Origin: an uncultured Lachnospiraceae bacterium
Lineage (GTDB): Bacteria > Bacillota > Clostridia > Lachnospirales > Lachnospiraceae
DNA: 41,831 bases
Assembly (NCBI GenBank): GCA_947589095.1
Contig: CANQBX010000031.1
Span: 1 to 41,831, forward strand
Direction: 5' to 3'
Positions within the stretch are counted from its first letter, which is position 1. Each line of letters starts with the position of its first letter. The notes under the pieces are model-generated. The model was not told the origin of the DNA. It worked only from the letters and a program-made list of their open reading frames with translations, and did not search any database. Shown here one piece after another: positions 34,003 through 41,831 of the stretch. The translations under genes were made by a program, and so were the position numbers.

Positions 34003-34032
34003 AGCCGGCGGCGTGGAGAGCCGCCGGCTTTT
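34003..34032 (+). terminator. Intrinsic terminator of the sortase transcript
   Basis: AGCCGGCGGC-GTGGAGA-GCCGCCGGCT followed by T. It lies 92 bp after the sortase stop and before the convergent aldo/keto reductase. Confidence 0.75.
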
Positions 34033-34113
34033 CGGCCTTAAACGCAGGGAAGGCTGCCGCTCGCTTCGGATATGCCGAAGTGAAGCGCGGGGCGGCCGCG
34101 GCGTGTCTCCGTG

Positions 34114-35154
34114 TCAGAAATTCGTGGGCGTCATGACCTTGCCGGCGAGAACCTCTTCGTAGTCTTTGAGATTCCTGGCCAGAAGCTCCGGCGTGTTCAG
34201 CCCGTAGGGGCATCGGGAGACGCACTGGTTGCAGTGGAGGCAGTCCTTGATCTTCATCATCTTCTCCCGGCCTGCGGGTGAGAGATGGCCTGCGGAGGGA
34301 GAACGGCGCAGGAGCAGGGACATGCGGGCGCAGTTGTTGATCTCGATCCCGGCCGGGCACGGCATGCAGTAGCCGCAGCCGCGGCAGAAGCCGCCTGAAA
34401 GCTGGGCGCGGTCGGCGTCGATGACGGCGCGGTACTCCGGCGACATGGCGGGAGGGTTGTCGATATAGCTTAAGAATTCGTCCAGCTCAGTCTCCCGCTG
34501 TACGCCCCAGATGGGCAGGACGCCGTCGTACTGAGCCAGATAGGCGTAGGCGGCCGCGGAATTGGTGATCAGGCCGCCGGAGAGGGCTTTCATGGCGACG
34601 AAGCCCATATCATGGGCCAGGCAGGCGTTCACGATGGCGGTGTCCTTGTCCGTGGCCAGGTAGCTGAACGGGAACTGCAGGGTGGCGTAGAGACCGCTCT
34701 CTATGCACTCGGAGGCGACGGAGAGGCGGTGGTTGGTCAGGCCGATGAAGCGGATTTTGCCCTGCTTTTGCGCCTCGAGGGCCGCGTCGTAGAGCCCGTC
34801 CTCGCCGCCGGGCTTCGGGCAGAAGGACGGATTGTGGAACTGGTAGACATCGATGTAGTCGGTCTTTAAGAGCCGCAGGCTGGTCTCCAGGTCCTTACGG
34901 AACTGCTCCGCGGTCGAGGCGGTGGTTTTGGTCGCCAGGAAAAGGTGGCTGCGGACGCCGCCTTCGAAGGCCAGTCCCAGCTTCTCCTCGCTGTCCGTGT
35001 AGGCGCGGGCCGTATCGAAATAGGTGATTCCGCGGCTGTAGGCTTTCCGCAGCAGGCGGACCGCGTCTTCCTTCGGGATCCGCTGGATGGGCAGAGCCCC
35101 GAAACCGTTCCGGTTCACGGTGATCCCGGTCTTTCCGAGAGTAACAGTGTTCAT
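34114..35154 (-). CDS. Aldo/keto reductase with C-terminal 4Fe-4S motifs
   Basis: An NAD(P)-dependent oxidoreductase of the AKR superfamily, 346 aa. The TIM-barrel part has FGALPIQRI, the catalytic-type DTARAYTDSEEKLG (Asp, Tyr), Lys in FLATKTT, and His in VYQFHNPS. The C-terminal ~80 residues carry ferredoxin-like cysteines, CRGCGYCMPCPAGIEI and CLHCNQCVSRCPYGL, as in many clostridial AKRs annotated with a 4Fe-4S domain. An electron-transfer role is inferred and the substrate is unknown. AAAGGAAG lies seven bases before the ATG at 35154. It is divergent from gdpP and marks the return to ordinary chromosome. Confidence 0.92.
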   Translation of the reverse strand: MNTVTLGKTGITVNRNGFGALPIQRIPKEDAVRLLRKAYSRGITYFDTARAYTDSEEKLGLAFEGGVRSHLFLATKTTASTAEQFRKDLETSLRLLKTDYIDVYQFHNPSFCPKPGGEDGLYDAALEAQKQGKIRFIGLTNHRLSVASECIESGLYATLQFPFSYLATDKDTAIVNACLAHDMGFVAMKALSGGLITNSAAAYAYLAQYDGVLPIWGVQRETELDEFLSYIDNPPAMSPEYRAVIDADRAQLSGGFCRGCGYCMPCPAGIEINNCARMSLLLRRSPSAGHLSPAGREKMMKIKDCLHCNQCVSRCPYGLNTPELLARNLKDYEEVLAGKVMTPTNF

Positions 35155-35193
35155 GGCTGTCTTCCTTTCTTTTCTTTTTTTGCTTTTAAGTAT

Positions 35194-35223
35194 ACTATAG
35201 GCGGGGCGCCGTGTCTATAACAA
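35194..35223 (-). promoter_or_regulatory. Promoter of the aldo/keto reductase
   Basis: On the minus strand TTGTTA (35223-35218), 18 bases, TATAGT (35199-35194). Its -35 box lies two bases from the -35 box of the divergent gdpP promoter. Confidence 0.5.
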
Positions 35224-35225
35224 GG

Positions 35226-35254
35226 TAGACGAAAGGCCGGAATTGTGTTATAAT
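35226..35254 (+). promoter_or_regulatory. Promoter of the gdpP-rplI-dnaB run
   Basis: TAGACG (35226-35231), 17 bases, TATAAT (35249-35254). It gives a very short leader of ~18 bases before ATG 35279. Confidence 0.5.
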
Positions 35255-35278
35255 CGGTATGCGGAAGGAGATTCTGAG

Positions 35279-37357
35279 ATGAGATCGAGAAAAACCATAA
35301 CAGGACAGCTCAGGCTTTATATGCAGTGGCCGGTTCTTCTGGCGGCGCTTGTGATCGTTATGAACGTGGTCGTCGGCTTTGTCGACATGGGCGCGGCGCT
35401 GGCCATGTGCGGGTTTACCATTGTATATGTGATCGTCTCTGCCCTGCTTTTTGTATTTTCCCGCAGAAGGCTCATCCAGGGCATGGTGGAGTTCTCGGCG
35501 GATTACGCGTGGATCCAGAAGAGGCTGCTGTCGGACCTGGACGTTCCCTATGTGGTCACGGACCAGAGCGGACGCTTTCTGTGGATGAACGAGATGTTTA
35601 CCGGTATGATGAAGGAGGCGCGCGGCAAGAGCGGTTCTCTTATGGCTATGTTTCCGGAGGTGACGAAGGAGATCCTTCAGGGAGCGGAGGAGAAGACGAG
35701 CCTTCATATCACGTTCGGCGACAGGAACTACCGGATGGATTTGAAGCCGGTCCCAATGGAGGATCTGGAGCCGGAGGCCGCGGCCGGAACGTCCGGGGCG
35801 CAGGCGGGGACGGCTGCCGCTGCTCCGTATGAGACGCCGGATCTGATCGCCGTCTATCTGTTCGAGGAGACGGAGCTTCTGCGCTGCCGGAAGGAGATCA
35901 CGGATCAGAAGATGGTCGCCGGGCTCATTTATCTGGATAATTACGACGAGGCGCTGGAGAGCGTGGAGGAGGTGCGCAGATCGCTCCTGATGGCGCTGAT
36001 CGAGCGGCGCATCAACAAGTACATCGCCACGATGAACGGCGTTGTGAAGAAGATGGAGAAGGATAAGTTCTTCTTCGTTATCAAGCAGCAGTACGTGGCG
36101 GAGCTGCGCGAGCAGCGGTTCTCCATTCTGGAAGAAGTGAAGTCGGTGAATATCGGCAATGAGATGGCCGTGACGTTAAGTATCGGCCTCGGTATGGACG
36201 GCGATTCCTACGGGCAGAATTACGAGTTTGCGCGTATGGCGATCGATATGGCGCTGGGCCGCGGCGGCGACCAGGCTGTGATCAAGAGCGCGGCGGAGAT
36301 CGAGTATTTCGGCGGCAAGTCGCAGCAGCAGGAGAAGACCACCCGCGTGAAGGCCCGCGTGAAGGCCCACGCCCTGCGGGAGCTGATCAGCACCAAGGAG
36401 AAGCTGCTGATCATGGGCCACCGTCTCGGCGATATCGATTCTTTCGGCGCGGCGGTGGGCATTTTCCGGATCGCTTCGGCGCTGGACCGGAAGGCGCATA
36501 TTGTGATCAATGATATCACTTCGTCGGTCAGGCCCATGTACGAGCGGTTTACGCCGGCGGCCGGCTATCCGGAGGATATGTTCCTCAAGGGCAGCGAGGC
36601 GCTGGAGATGGTGGATGCGAATACCCTTCTCGTGGTGGTGGACGTGAACCGGCCGAGCATTACTGAGGAACCGGGGCTTCTTAAGAAGGTGAGGACGATC
36701 GTGGTGCTGGATCACCACCGCCAGAGCAGCGAGATCATCGATAACGCGGTGCTCTCCTATGTGGAGCCGTACGCGTCGTCGGCCTGCGAGATGGTTGCCG
36801 AGGTGCTGCAGTACATCGCGGACGGCATCAAGATCCGGCCGCAGGAGGCGGACGCCATGTACGCGGGTATCGTCATCGATACGAATTATTTCAATAACCA
36901 GACGGGCGTAAGGACGCTGGAGGCGGCGGCCTATCTGCGGCGCTGCGGCGCGGATGTGACGCGCGTGCGCAAGGCGTTCCGCGAGGAGATGGTGAATTAT
37001 CAGGCCCGCGTCCGCGCCGTGGGTTCGGCGGAGGTCTTCGAGGATGCGTTCGCCATCAGCGAATGTTCGTCGGAGGGGATCGAGAACCCGACGATCGTGG
37101 CGGCCCAGGCGGCCAACGACCTGCTGGGGATCAAGGGCATCAAGGCGTCGATCGTGCTTTCGGAGTATAACGGGATCATTTTCTTAAGCGCCCGTTCCAT
37201 GGACGAGGTGAATGTGCAGGTGATGATGGAGAAGCTGGGCGGCGGCGGCCACCGTTCCATCGCGGGAGCGCAGCTTAGGGACACGACGATGGAAGAGGCG
37301 AAGGAGAGACTGAAGGCTGTGATCCGGGAGATGATCGAGGCCGGAGACGTGAAATAA
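35279..37357 (+). CDS. gdpP: Cyclic-di-AMP phosphodiesterase GdpP
   Basis: Membrane-bound DHH/DHHA1 enzyme that hydrolyses c-di-AMP and so affects potassium balance and wall stress. Two membrane helices (~residues 14-62) are followed by a PAS-like domain (VVTDQSGRFLWMN), a degenerate GGDEF domain (~225-340), and the DHH part with MGHRLGDIDSFGAAVG, VVVDVNRPS and VLDHHRQSS. DHHA1 follows, with GGGGHRSIAGAQL. The length is 692 aa. A short Ala/Gly/Thr-rich insert lies between the PAS-like and GGDEF parts (EAAAGTSGAQAGTAAAA). The frame opens at 35243, but AAGGAG (35265-35270) selects ATG 35279. Order gdpP-rplI-dnaB is conserved in Firmicutes. Confidence 0.95.
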   Translation: MRSRKTITGQLRLYMQWPVLLAALVIVMNVVVGFVDMGAALAMCGFTIVYVIVSALLFVFSRRRLIQGMVEFSADYAWIQKRLLSDLDVPYVVTDQSGRFLWMNEMFTGMMKEARGKSGSLMAMFPEVTKEILQGAEEKTSLHITFGDRNYRMDLKPVPMEDLEPEAAAGTSGAQAGTAAAAPYETPDLIAVYLFEETELLRCRKEITDQKMVAGLIYLDNYDEALESVEEVRRSLLMALIERRINKYIATMNGVVKKMEKDKFFFVIKQQYVAELREQRFSILEEVKSVNIGNEMAVTLSIGLGMDGDSYGQNYEFARMAIDMALGRGGDQAVIKSAAEIEYFGGKSQQQEKTTRVKARVKAHALRELISTKEKLLIMGHRLGDIDSFGAAVGIFRIASALDRKAHIVINDITSSVRPMYERFTPAAGYPEDMFLKGSEALEMVDANTLLVVVDVNRPSITEEPGLLKKVRTIVVLDHHRQSSEIIDNAVLSYVEPYASSACEMVAEVLQYIADGIKIRPQEADAMYAGIVIDTNYFNNQTGVRTLEAAAYLRRCGADVTRVRKAFREEMVNYQARVRAVGSAEVFEDAFAISECSSEGIENPTIVAAQAANDLLGIKGIKASIVLSEYNGIIFLSARSMDEVNVQVMMEKLGGGGHRSIAGAQLRDTTMEEAKERLKAVIREMIEAGDVK

Positions 37358-37436
37358 GGGGCCGGGAGGAATGGGTCCGTCGGGACGCCGGCCGGGATAA
37401 TGGAATCGAATCGGATATGACAGGAGGATTAAGACT

Positions 37437-37883
37437 ATGGATATCGTATTGCTGGAGGATGTGAAGGCGTTAGGGAGGAAAGGGCAGGTCGTGAAGGTGA
37501 GCGACGGATACGCCCGCAATTTCATCCTGCCGAAGAAGCTTGGCGTGGAGGCTACGCCGAAGGCGCTGAACGAGCTGAAGCTGCAGAAGGCGAACGAGGA
37601 GCGCCTGGCGGCCAGACAGCTGGCGGACGCGCAGGCGCTTGGCGGGAAGCTGAGCGCGGCGAAGGTCACGCTGGCGATCCGGGCCGGAGAGAACGGCAAG
37701 GCCTTCGGGTCCGTGTCGGGCAAGGAGATCGCGGCCGCGGCGGCGTCCCAGCTGGGGCTGGAGCTGGATAAGAAGAAGCTGGTGCTGCCGGAGCCGATCA
37801 AGGCGCTGGGAACCTACGATGTGCCGGTGAAGCTGCATAAGGACGTGACGGCGAAGCTGACGGTGGAAGTCGTGGCGGAGTAG
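37437..37883 (+). CDS. rplI: Ribosomal protein bL9
   Basis: 50S protein that binds 23S rRNA at the base of the L1 stalk. The N-terminal domain MDIVLLEDVKALGRKGQVV, with VSDGYARNFILPKK, is diagnostic. A long linker helix and the C-terminal domain (ending KLTVEVVAE) follow. The length of 148 aa is standard. AGGAGG is nine bases upstream. It lies 79 bp after gdpP and 92 bp before dnaB. Confidence 0.97.
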   Translation: MDIVLLEDVKALGRKGQVVKVSDGYARNFILPKKLGVEATPKALNELKLQKANEERLAARQLADAQALGGKLSAAKVTLAIRAGENGKAFGSVSGKEIAAAAASQLGLELDKKKLVLPEPIKALGTYDVPVKLHKDVTAKLTVEVVAE

Positions 37884-37975
37884 GCGCTGACCGGAGAGGC
37901 GGGATGCATCGGGCGGCGGGATCCGGAGGCGCGAACGGAGACCGGTACGAGTAAAAGGAACGGAGGCAGATCGAT

Positions 37976-39316
37976 ATGCCGATGGATGACGCATTGATCA
38001 AACGTGTGCTTCCCCACAGCATTGAGGCCGAGCAGTCGGTGATCGGCTCGATGCTGATGGACCGGGAGGCGATCATTACCGCCACGGAGACTGTGGCGGC
38101 GGAGGATTTCTACCAGCATCAGTACGGCGTCATGTTCGAGGCCATGGTGGAGCTGTTCAATGAAGGCAAGCCGGTGGATCTGGTGACGCTCCAGGACCGT
38201 TTGAAGGAGAAGGACGTGCCCCCGGAGGTGTCGAGCCTGGAGTTCGTCCGCGATATCATCACCACGGTCCCGACCTCGGCCAATGTCCGGTATTACGCGA
38301 ATATCGTCCGGGAGAAGGCGATCCTGCGGCGGCTGATCCATATTAACGAAGACATTTCCAATAACTGCTATCTGGGGCGGGAGCCCATGGACGATATTCT
38401 GGGAGACACGGAGAAGCGGATCTTCGATCTGCTGCAGAGCCGGACGAGCCGGGATCTGGTGCCGATCCGGCAGGTGACGCTGGATGTGCTCGATAGGATC
38501 GAGGAGGCGTCCCGATCGAAGGACGTCGTGACCGGCGTGCCGACCGGCTTCGTGGATCTGGACTATAAGACGTCCGGGTTCCAGCCGTCGGATCTGATCC
38601 TGCTGGCGGCCCGGCCTTCCATGGGGAAGACCGCGTTTGTGCTGAATATACTGGATTACGTGTCGGTGCGGCGGGAGAAGCCCTGCATGGTCTTCAGCCT
38701 TGAAATGTCCAAGGAGCAGCTGGTGCAGCGTATGATCGCCATGGAATCCAATGTGAACACCCAGAAGCTGCGCACCGGCAACCTGACGGACGCCGAGTGG
38801 GACGCGGTCGTGGAGGCGGTGGGGCTGATCGGCAGCTCGAATATGGTCATCGACGACACGCCCGGCATCACCGTGACGGAGCTTCGCTCCAAGTGCAGGA
38901 AGATGAAGCTGGAGCGGGGGCTGGATATGGTGATCATCGATTACCTGCAGCTGATGAGCGGCAGCGGCCGCGCAAGCGACAACCGGCAACAGGAGATCTC
39001 CGAGATATCCCGGTCGCTTAAAGCGCTGGCCCGCGAGATCAAGGCGCCGGTGGTGGCGCTGTCGCAGCTGAGCCGCGCCTGCGAGAGCCGTCAGGATCAC
39101 AGGCCCATGCTTTCGGATCTGCGCGAGTCGGGGGCCATCGAGCAGGACGCGGACGTGGTCATGTTCCTTTACCGCGATGATTACTATAATAAAGATTCTG
39201 ATGTTAAGGACACGGCGGAAGTGATCATCGCCAAGCAGCGCAACGGCCCCATCGGAACGGTCAATTTGCTGTGGCGGCCGGATATCACGAGATTTTTGAA
39301 CGTGGCGAGACAGTGA
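37976..39316 (+). CDS. dnaB: Replicative DNA helicase DnaB
   Basis: Hexameric helicase that unwinds DNA at the fork; called DnaC in B. subtilis. The N-terminal domain begins LPHSIEAEQSVIGSMLMDRE. The RecA-like ATPase has Walker A LAARPSMGKTAFVLN, Walker B MVIIDYLQLMSG, and the LSQLSRACESR and LRESGAIEQDADVVMFL motifs. The length of 446 aa is normal, and no intein is present. GGAGG lies nine bases before the ATG. It is the last gene of the gdpP-rplI-dnaB run and is followed by a clear terminator. Confidence 0.97.
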   Translation: MPMDDALIKRVLPHSIEAEQSVIGSMLMDREAIITATETVAAEDFYQHQYGVMFEAMVELFNEGKPVDLVTLQDRLKEKDVPPEVSSLEFVRDIITTVPTSANVRYYANIVREKAILRRLIHINEDISNNCYLGREPMDDILGDTEKRIFDLLQSRTSRDLVPIRQVTLDVLDRIEEASRSKDVVTGVPTGFVDLDYKTSGFQPSDLILLAARPSMGKTAFVLNILDYVSVRREKPCMVFSLEMSKEQLVQRMIAMESNVNTQKLRTGNLTDAEWDAVVEAVGLIGSSNMVIDDTPGITVTELRSKCRKMKLERGLDMVIIDYLQLMSGSGRASDNRQQEISEISRSLKALAREIKAPVVALSQLSRACESRQDHRPMLSDLRESGAIEQDADVVMFLYRDDYYNKDSDVKDTAEVIIAKQRNGPIGTVNLLWRPDITRFLNVARQ

Positions 39317-39372
39317 ACGGACGGGAACCGGACTGTAACGAGACGGTAACGGAACCGAAACAGAGAAGAGGC

Positions 39373-39404
39373 GGGCTGCCGGGATCATCCGGCGGCCCTT
39401 TTTT
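39373..39404 (+). terminator. Intrinsic terminator after dnaB
   Basis: GGGCTGCCGG-GATCAT-CCGGCGGCCC followed by T6, 57 bp after the stop codon. One G-T pair is in the stem. Confidence 0.92.
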
Positions 39405-39564
39405 GAATGCGCCGTTTTCTTCGCGCGCGGCCCGCGTCTTCCGGCGCGTTCGCGGATGCTTTGGTTTTCGTTGCGTTCTGCCGCATTCTGGCATAATATC
39501 CGTTCTCAACGCATATGTATAGTAACAAGGTACGGAAATCACGTCGCCTAAAGGAGAGGTTTGA

Positions 39565-40536
39565 ATGGCTGAGGCACGCTACTTGATATCGGACGCGGCC
39601 AGGCAGGTTGGAGTAGAAACGCATGTCCTGCGCTACTGGGAGGACGAGCTGGAGCTTGCCATTCCACGCAATGATATGGGACACCGGTACTACACGGACT
39701 ACCACATCCGCCTGTTCTGCCAGATCAGGGATCTGAAGGACAGGGGATACCAGCTGAAGGCGATCAGGAACGCCTTGAACAAAATGTCGGGCGCGATGGA
39801 AAATATTACCATCACCGAAGATCTTATGGAGGAAGAGATGAAAGCAGCCTGGAAGGAAAATCACGCGAGAGCGGAGCTGACCAAGGAGAAGGCCGCGGGC
39901 GGAGCGGAGCGGCAGAGTGAGGCGGAACGGCGGGAAGGCCGGGATGAAGTCGGACAGGCCGGACGGAACGAGGCTGCGGACGGTCAGATCCTGCGAAGCG
40001 GCGGGGCCGGGCAGGCGGCGCGGGGCGGACAGGCCGGAAGCCCGGACAGGCCGTGCGGTAAAGACGGGGAAGCGGTTCAGGAGCTTCGGGTGGAATATGA
40101 CGGGGAGGCGGAACCGCCGGAAGGGTCTCCGGCGGAGGAAAGCGCCGGCGGCGGAACGTCCGGAGTCAGTCTCGTTCCCGCCGGGGATCCGGAACCGGCG
40201 CAGCTTCTGAATGCCGAAGAGAAAATGGTCCGTTTCCAGGAGATCATGAATCATATCATCGGACAGGCCGTCGAGGCCAATATGGCCCGCATCAGCCGGG
40301 AGATCACCGAGGATGTAAGCGGCGCGGTCAGTGAAAATGTGACCGACCGGGTCATGAAGGAAGTGGAATATCTGCTGCGCGTCAGCGATGAGAAGGAAGA
40401 GGAACGCTTTAAGCAGCTGGATGAAACGATCCGCGCTTATCAGAATAAAGGAAAAGGCCGGGCGGAAGCCGCGGCCGCGAAAGCTCCGTTTTTCAGGAAG
40501 AAGAGGTTCGGCAGGAGCGGAAGGAAGCTGTTCTGA
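39565..40536 (+). CDS. MerR-type HTH protein with long low-complexity linker and C-terminal helices
   Basis: Residues ~1-70 form a MerR winged HTH (YLISDAARQVGVETHVLRYW, then RYYTDYHIRLFCQIRDLKDRG). Residues ~100-215 are low complexity, rich in Gly, Ala, Glu and Arg. Residues ~215-300 are predicted helical and partly coiled coil (LNAEEKMVRFQEIMNHIIGQ). The C-terminus is strongly basic (FFRKKRFGRSGRKLF). The effector domain of drug-sensing MerR proteins is absent; the layout is closer to RacA-like DNA-binding structural proteins of Firmicutes, though I cannot prove that role. AAGGAGAGG precedes the ATG by seven bases. It converges on the next gene with only six bases between stops. Confidence 0.82.
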   Translation: MAEARYLISDAARQVGVETHVLRYWEDELELAIPRNDMGHRYYTDYHIRLFCQIRDLKDRGYQLKAIRNALNKMSGAMENITITEDLMEEEMKAAWKENHARAELTKEKAAGGAERQSEAERREGRDEVGQAGRNEAADGQILRSGGAGQAARGGQAGSPDRPCGKDGEAVQELRVEYDGEAEPPEGSPAEESAGGGTSGVSLVPAGDPEPAQLLNAEEKMVRFQEIMNHIIGQAVEANMARISREITEDVSGAVSENVTDRVMKEVEYLLRVSDEKEEERFKQLDETIRAYQNKGKGRAEAAAAKAPFFRKKRFGRSGRKLF

Positions 40537-40549
40537 GGCGCGTCAGAAC
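40530..40549. terminator. Inverted repeat spanning both stop codons of convergent genes
   Basis: GTTCTGA-GGCGCG-TCAGAAC: each 7-bp arm contains the stop codon of one of the two convergent genes. There is no T-tract. It could slow both transcripts, or reflect compact packing. Confidence 0.4.
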
Positions 40550-41298
40550 GTCTCTGCCGACGCTTTTACAAGCGCTTTGAACAGGTTCATCGCCGCCGGA
40601 TCTTCCTCCCAGAGATATTCCGGGTGCCACTGCACGCCGATCAGATACGGATAATCCTTCATTGTCACGCCTTCGATGATGCCGTCGGGGGCGACGGCGC
40701 ACGCCGTAAGCCGCGGCGCCACGTCGCGGACCGCCTGATGATGGGTGCTGTTGACGCGGATGGCCGCCGCGCCGCAGTTCTCCTCTCCCAGGAAGCGTCC
40801 GCTGATCACGTCCGCCAGCAGGCTGCCCTCCGCGATCTTCACCGTGTGCGACGGCACCCGGTGCGGGAACGGCTGCTGATGGGCGATGGGGAGGACCCGC
40901 TCCACCTGCGAGGGGATATCCTGGTAAATGCTGCCGCCCAGGCCGATATTGATCAGCTGGATCCCGCGGCAGATGCCCATGACGGGCTTTCTCTGTTCCA
41001 TGGCCAGCTTGAGGAGCGCAAGCTCCATCCGGTCACGCTTTACGGAGACGCTGCCGCAACCGTCGCGGGTCTCCTCCCCGAAGAGGAAGGGATGGACGTC
41101 CGGGCCTCCGGTGAACAGGAAGCCGTCCAGAACGGATACCAGCTGCCGCAGGTCGTCTTCGGAGGCTTCGAGCGGCAGGATCACCGGGATGCCGCCGGCC
41201 GCCAGGACGGCGCGGGGGCAGTATGGGGTCTGGATGGTTTCGTCGGTCCGTATGTCGTGGGATGTAGTGAGGCCGATGAGGGGCTTTTTATTTGTCAT
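40543..41298 (-). CDS. PuuD-like gamma-glutamyl-gamma-aminobutyrate hydrolase family protein (peptidase C26)
   Basis: Class I glutamine-amidotransferase-like hydrolase, 251 aa. The nucleophile elbow is MGICRGIQLIN (Cys110), and the His-x-Glu of the triad is in GVQWHPEYLW. Also typical are FTGGPDVHPFLFGEE and NSTHHQAV. PuuD cleaves gamma-glutamyl-GABA in putrescine breakdown. No other putrescine genes are adjacent, so the substrate is uncertain. AAGGAG is well placed before the ATG at 41298. The gene faces the MerR-type gene. Sequence 41299-41435 upstream shows no supported gene. Confidence 0.9.
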   Translation of the reverse strand: MTNKKPLIGLTTSHDIRTDETIQTPYCPRAVLAAGGIPVILPLEASEDDLRQLVSVLDGFLFTGGPDVHPFLFGEETRDGCGSVSVKRDRMELALLKLAMEQRKPVMGICRGIQLINIGLGGSIYQDIPSQVERVLPIAHQQPFPHRVPSHTVKIAEGSLLADVISGRFLGEENCGAAAIRVNSTHHQAVRDVAPRLTACAVAPDGIIEGVTMKDYPYLIGVQWHPEYLWEEDPAAMNLFKALVKASAETF

Positions 41299-41435
41299 GG
41301 TTTATCTCCTTCTCCTTTTCGCCCGGAAGCTTTGAAACGTCCGCTTTGCGGCCGGCGCGTGCGTCCGCGGCCGCCGGCCTCCGGCCCAGTCCTGCCTGCA
41401 GCCGGCTGACGCCGTCCGGACGCTTTTTACAGCAA

Positions 41436-41469
41436 AACGCCCTTCCCATGGCGTTACGGGAAGGGCGTT
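41436..41469 (-). terminator. Intrinsic terminator of the ferredoxin gene
   Basis: A perfect 12-bp stem AACGCCCTTCCC / GGGAAGGGCGTT with a 10-base loop, followed on the minus strand by T4. It starts 14 bp after the ferredoxin stop codon. Confidence 0.88.
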
Positions 41470-41482
41470 ATGTAGGAATCGA

Positions 41483-41653
41483 TCAACCCTCGCTGATAGC
41501 TCCGGTCGGGCATGCCGCTTCGCAGGCCCCGCAGTCGATGCAGCTGTCAGCGTCTACTACGTACTGTCCGTCGCCCTGGGAGATAGCGCCGACCGGGCAC
41601 TCAGCCTCGCAGGTTCCGCAGGATACGCAAGCATCACTAATTACACGTGCCAT
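41483..41653 (-). CDS. 2[4Fe-4S] clostridial ferredoxin
   Basis: A small electron carrier of 56 aa with two cluster motifs, CVSCGTCEAECP and CIDCGACEAACP, the CxxCxxCxxxCP pattern of clostridial ferredoxins. The frame opens at 41671, but AAGGAGG seven bases before ATG 41653 fixes the start at MARVISDACV. It is a single-gene transcript with its own promoter (41692-41720) and terminator (41436-41469). Partners are likely pyruvate:ferredoxin oxidoreductase, hydrogenase or Rnf-type complexes elsewhere in the genome. Confidence 0.97.
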   Translation of the reverse strand: MARVISDACVSCGTCEAECPVGAISQGDGQYVVDADSCIDCGACEAACPTGAISEG

Positions 41654-41691
41654 AACAAATACCTCCTTCAATGTTCTTTACATGTGTAATC

Positions 41692-41720
41692 ATTCTATAA
41701 CAGATTCATAAAATATTCAA
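41692..41720 (-). promoter_or_regulatory. Sigma-A promoter of the ferredoxin gene
   Basis: On the minus strand TTGAAT (41720-41715), 17 bases, TAGAAT (41697-41692), about 40 bases before ATG 41653. Confidence 0.65.
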
Positions 41721-41831
41721 GAGGAAAATGTATATACAAATGTATTAAATTAGGAGGGTGAAGTGAAAAGTTAACTTCCACTTCTGAGGGGCCCAAGTAG
41801 AAATTAGTCTTTCTCCAACCTCCACTTGAAA
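41721..41831. other. AT-rich window edge, no gene supported
   Basis: AGGAGG at 41752-41757 is followed by GTG codons whose frames close almost at once. GAAGTG (41761-41766) and CACTTC (41780-41785) form a short inverted repeat around GTTAAC. This may be the start of an element or leader that continues outside the window. Confidence 0.3.

Noticed and set aside
37814-39388. Minus-strand open frame of 524 codons over dnaB
   Set aside because: Antisense shadow of dnaB, whose ATPase motifs are intact on the plus strand.

Overview
The window looks like chromosomal DNA of a fairly GC-rich, spore-forming Firmicute, most likely a Lachnospiraceae-type gut Clostridium. The evidence is gene order (decarboxylase-tmk-holB-ricT-yabB-rsmI and gdpP-rplI-dnaB, as near the Bacillus/Clostridium origin), strong AGGAGG ribosome binding sites, an exosporium-type collagen-like protein, and surface proteins of a type common in that family. 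The species cannot be named from sequence alone.

Layout. (a) 1-1300, minus strand: the 5' part of a Gly-X-Y collagen-like spore-surface protein with a sigma-K-like promoter, and a small unknown gene. (b) 1380-2541: the first of three Rpn/PD-(D/E)XK nuclease-like paralogs. (c) 2556-9026: a conserved housekeeping run of an Orn/Lys/Arg decarboxylase-family protein, thymidylate kinase, DNA polymerase III delta', RicT, a tRNA methyltransferase and RsmI. (d) 9060-13185: a divergent, phage-like switch made of an S24/LexA-like repressor, which appears unable to self-cleave, and a small HTH protein. A palindromic operator lies inside a perfect consensus promoter. The rightward transcript continues through a small unknown protein (the 'WQGEV' family) and two BTAD (SARP-like) regulators whose C-termini resemble degenerate GGDEF domains. 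(e) 13279-34032: a surface-protein island with a second Rpn-like gene, two giant (about 2,400-residue) VWA/pilin-isopeptide/DUF11-type wall proteins each preceded by a WQGEV protein, a 37-bp minisatellite, a third Rpn-like gene carrying a 9 x 57-bp in-frame repeat, and a class B sortase. (f) 34114-41653: an aldo/keto reductase with an FeS tail, gdpP-rplI-dnaB, a MerR-type gene, a PuuD-like amidotransferase and a 2[4Fe-4S] ferredoxin.

How it may work together (inference): the two giant proteins end in an A-P-A-T-G sorting signal that fits the xPxTG preference described for Clostridioides difficile SrtB, and the only sortase here is class B, so sortase and substrates probably form one wall-anchoring module. 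The divergent repressor switch, the BTAD pair and the repeated WQGEV proteins are the best candidates for an undescribed system controlling or assisting these adhesins. The giants have nearly identical ends and divergent, AT-rich middles, and repeats expand at matching positions in paralogs, which suggests active diversification of the island.
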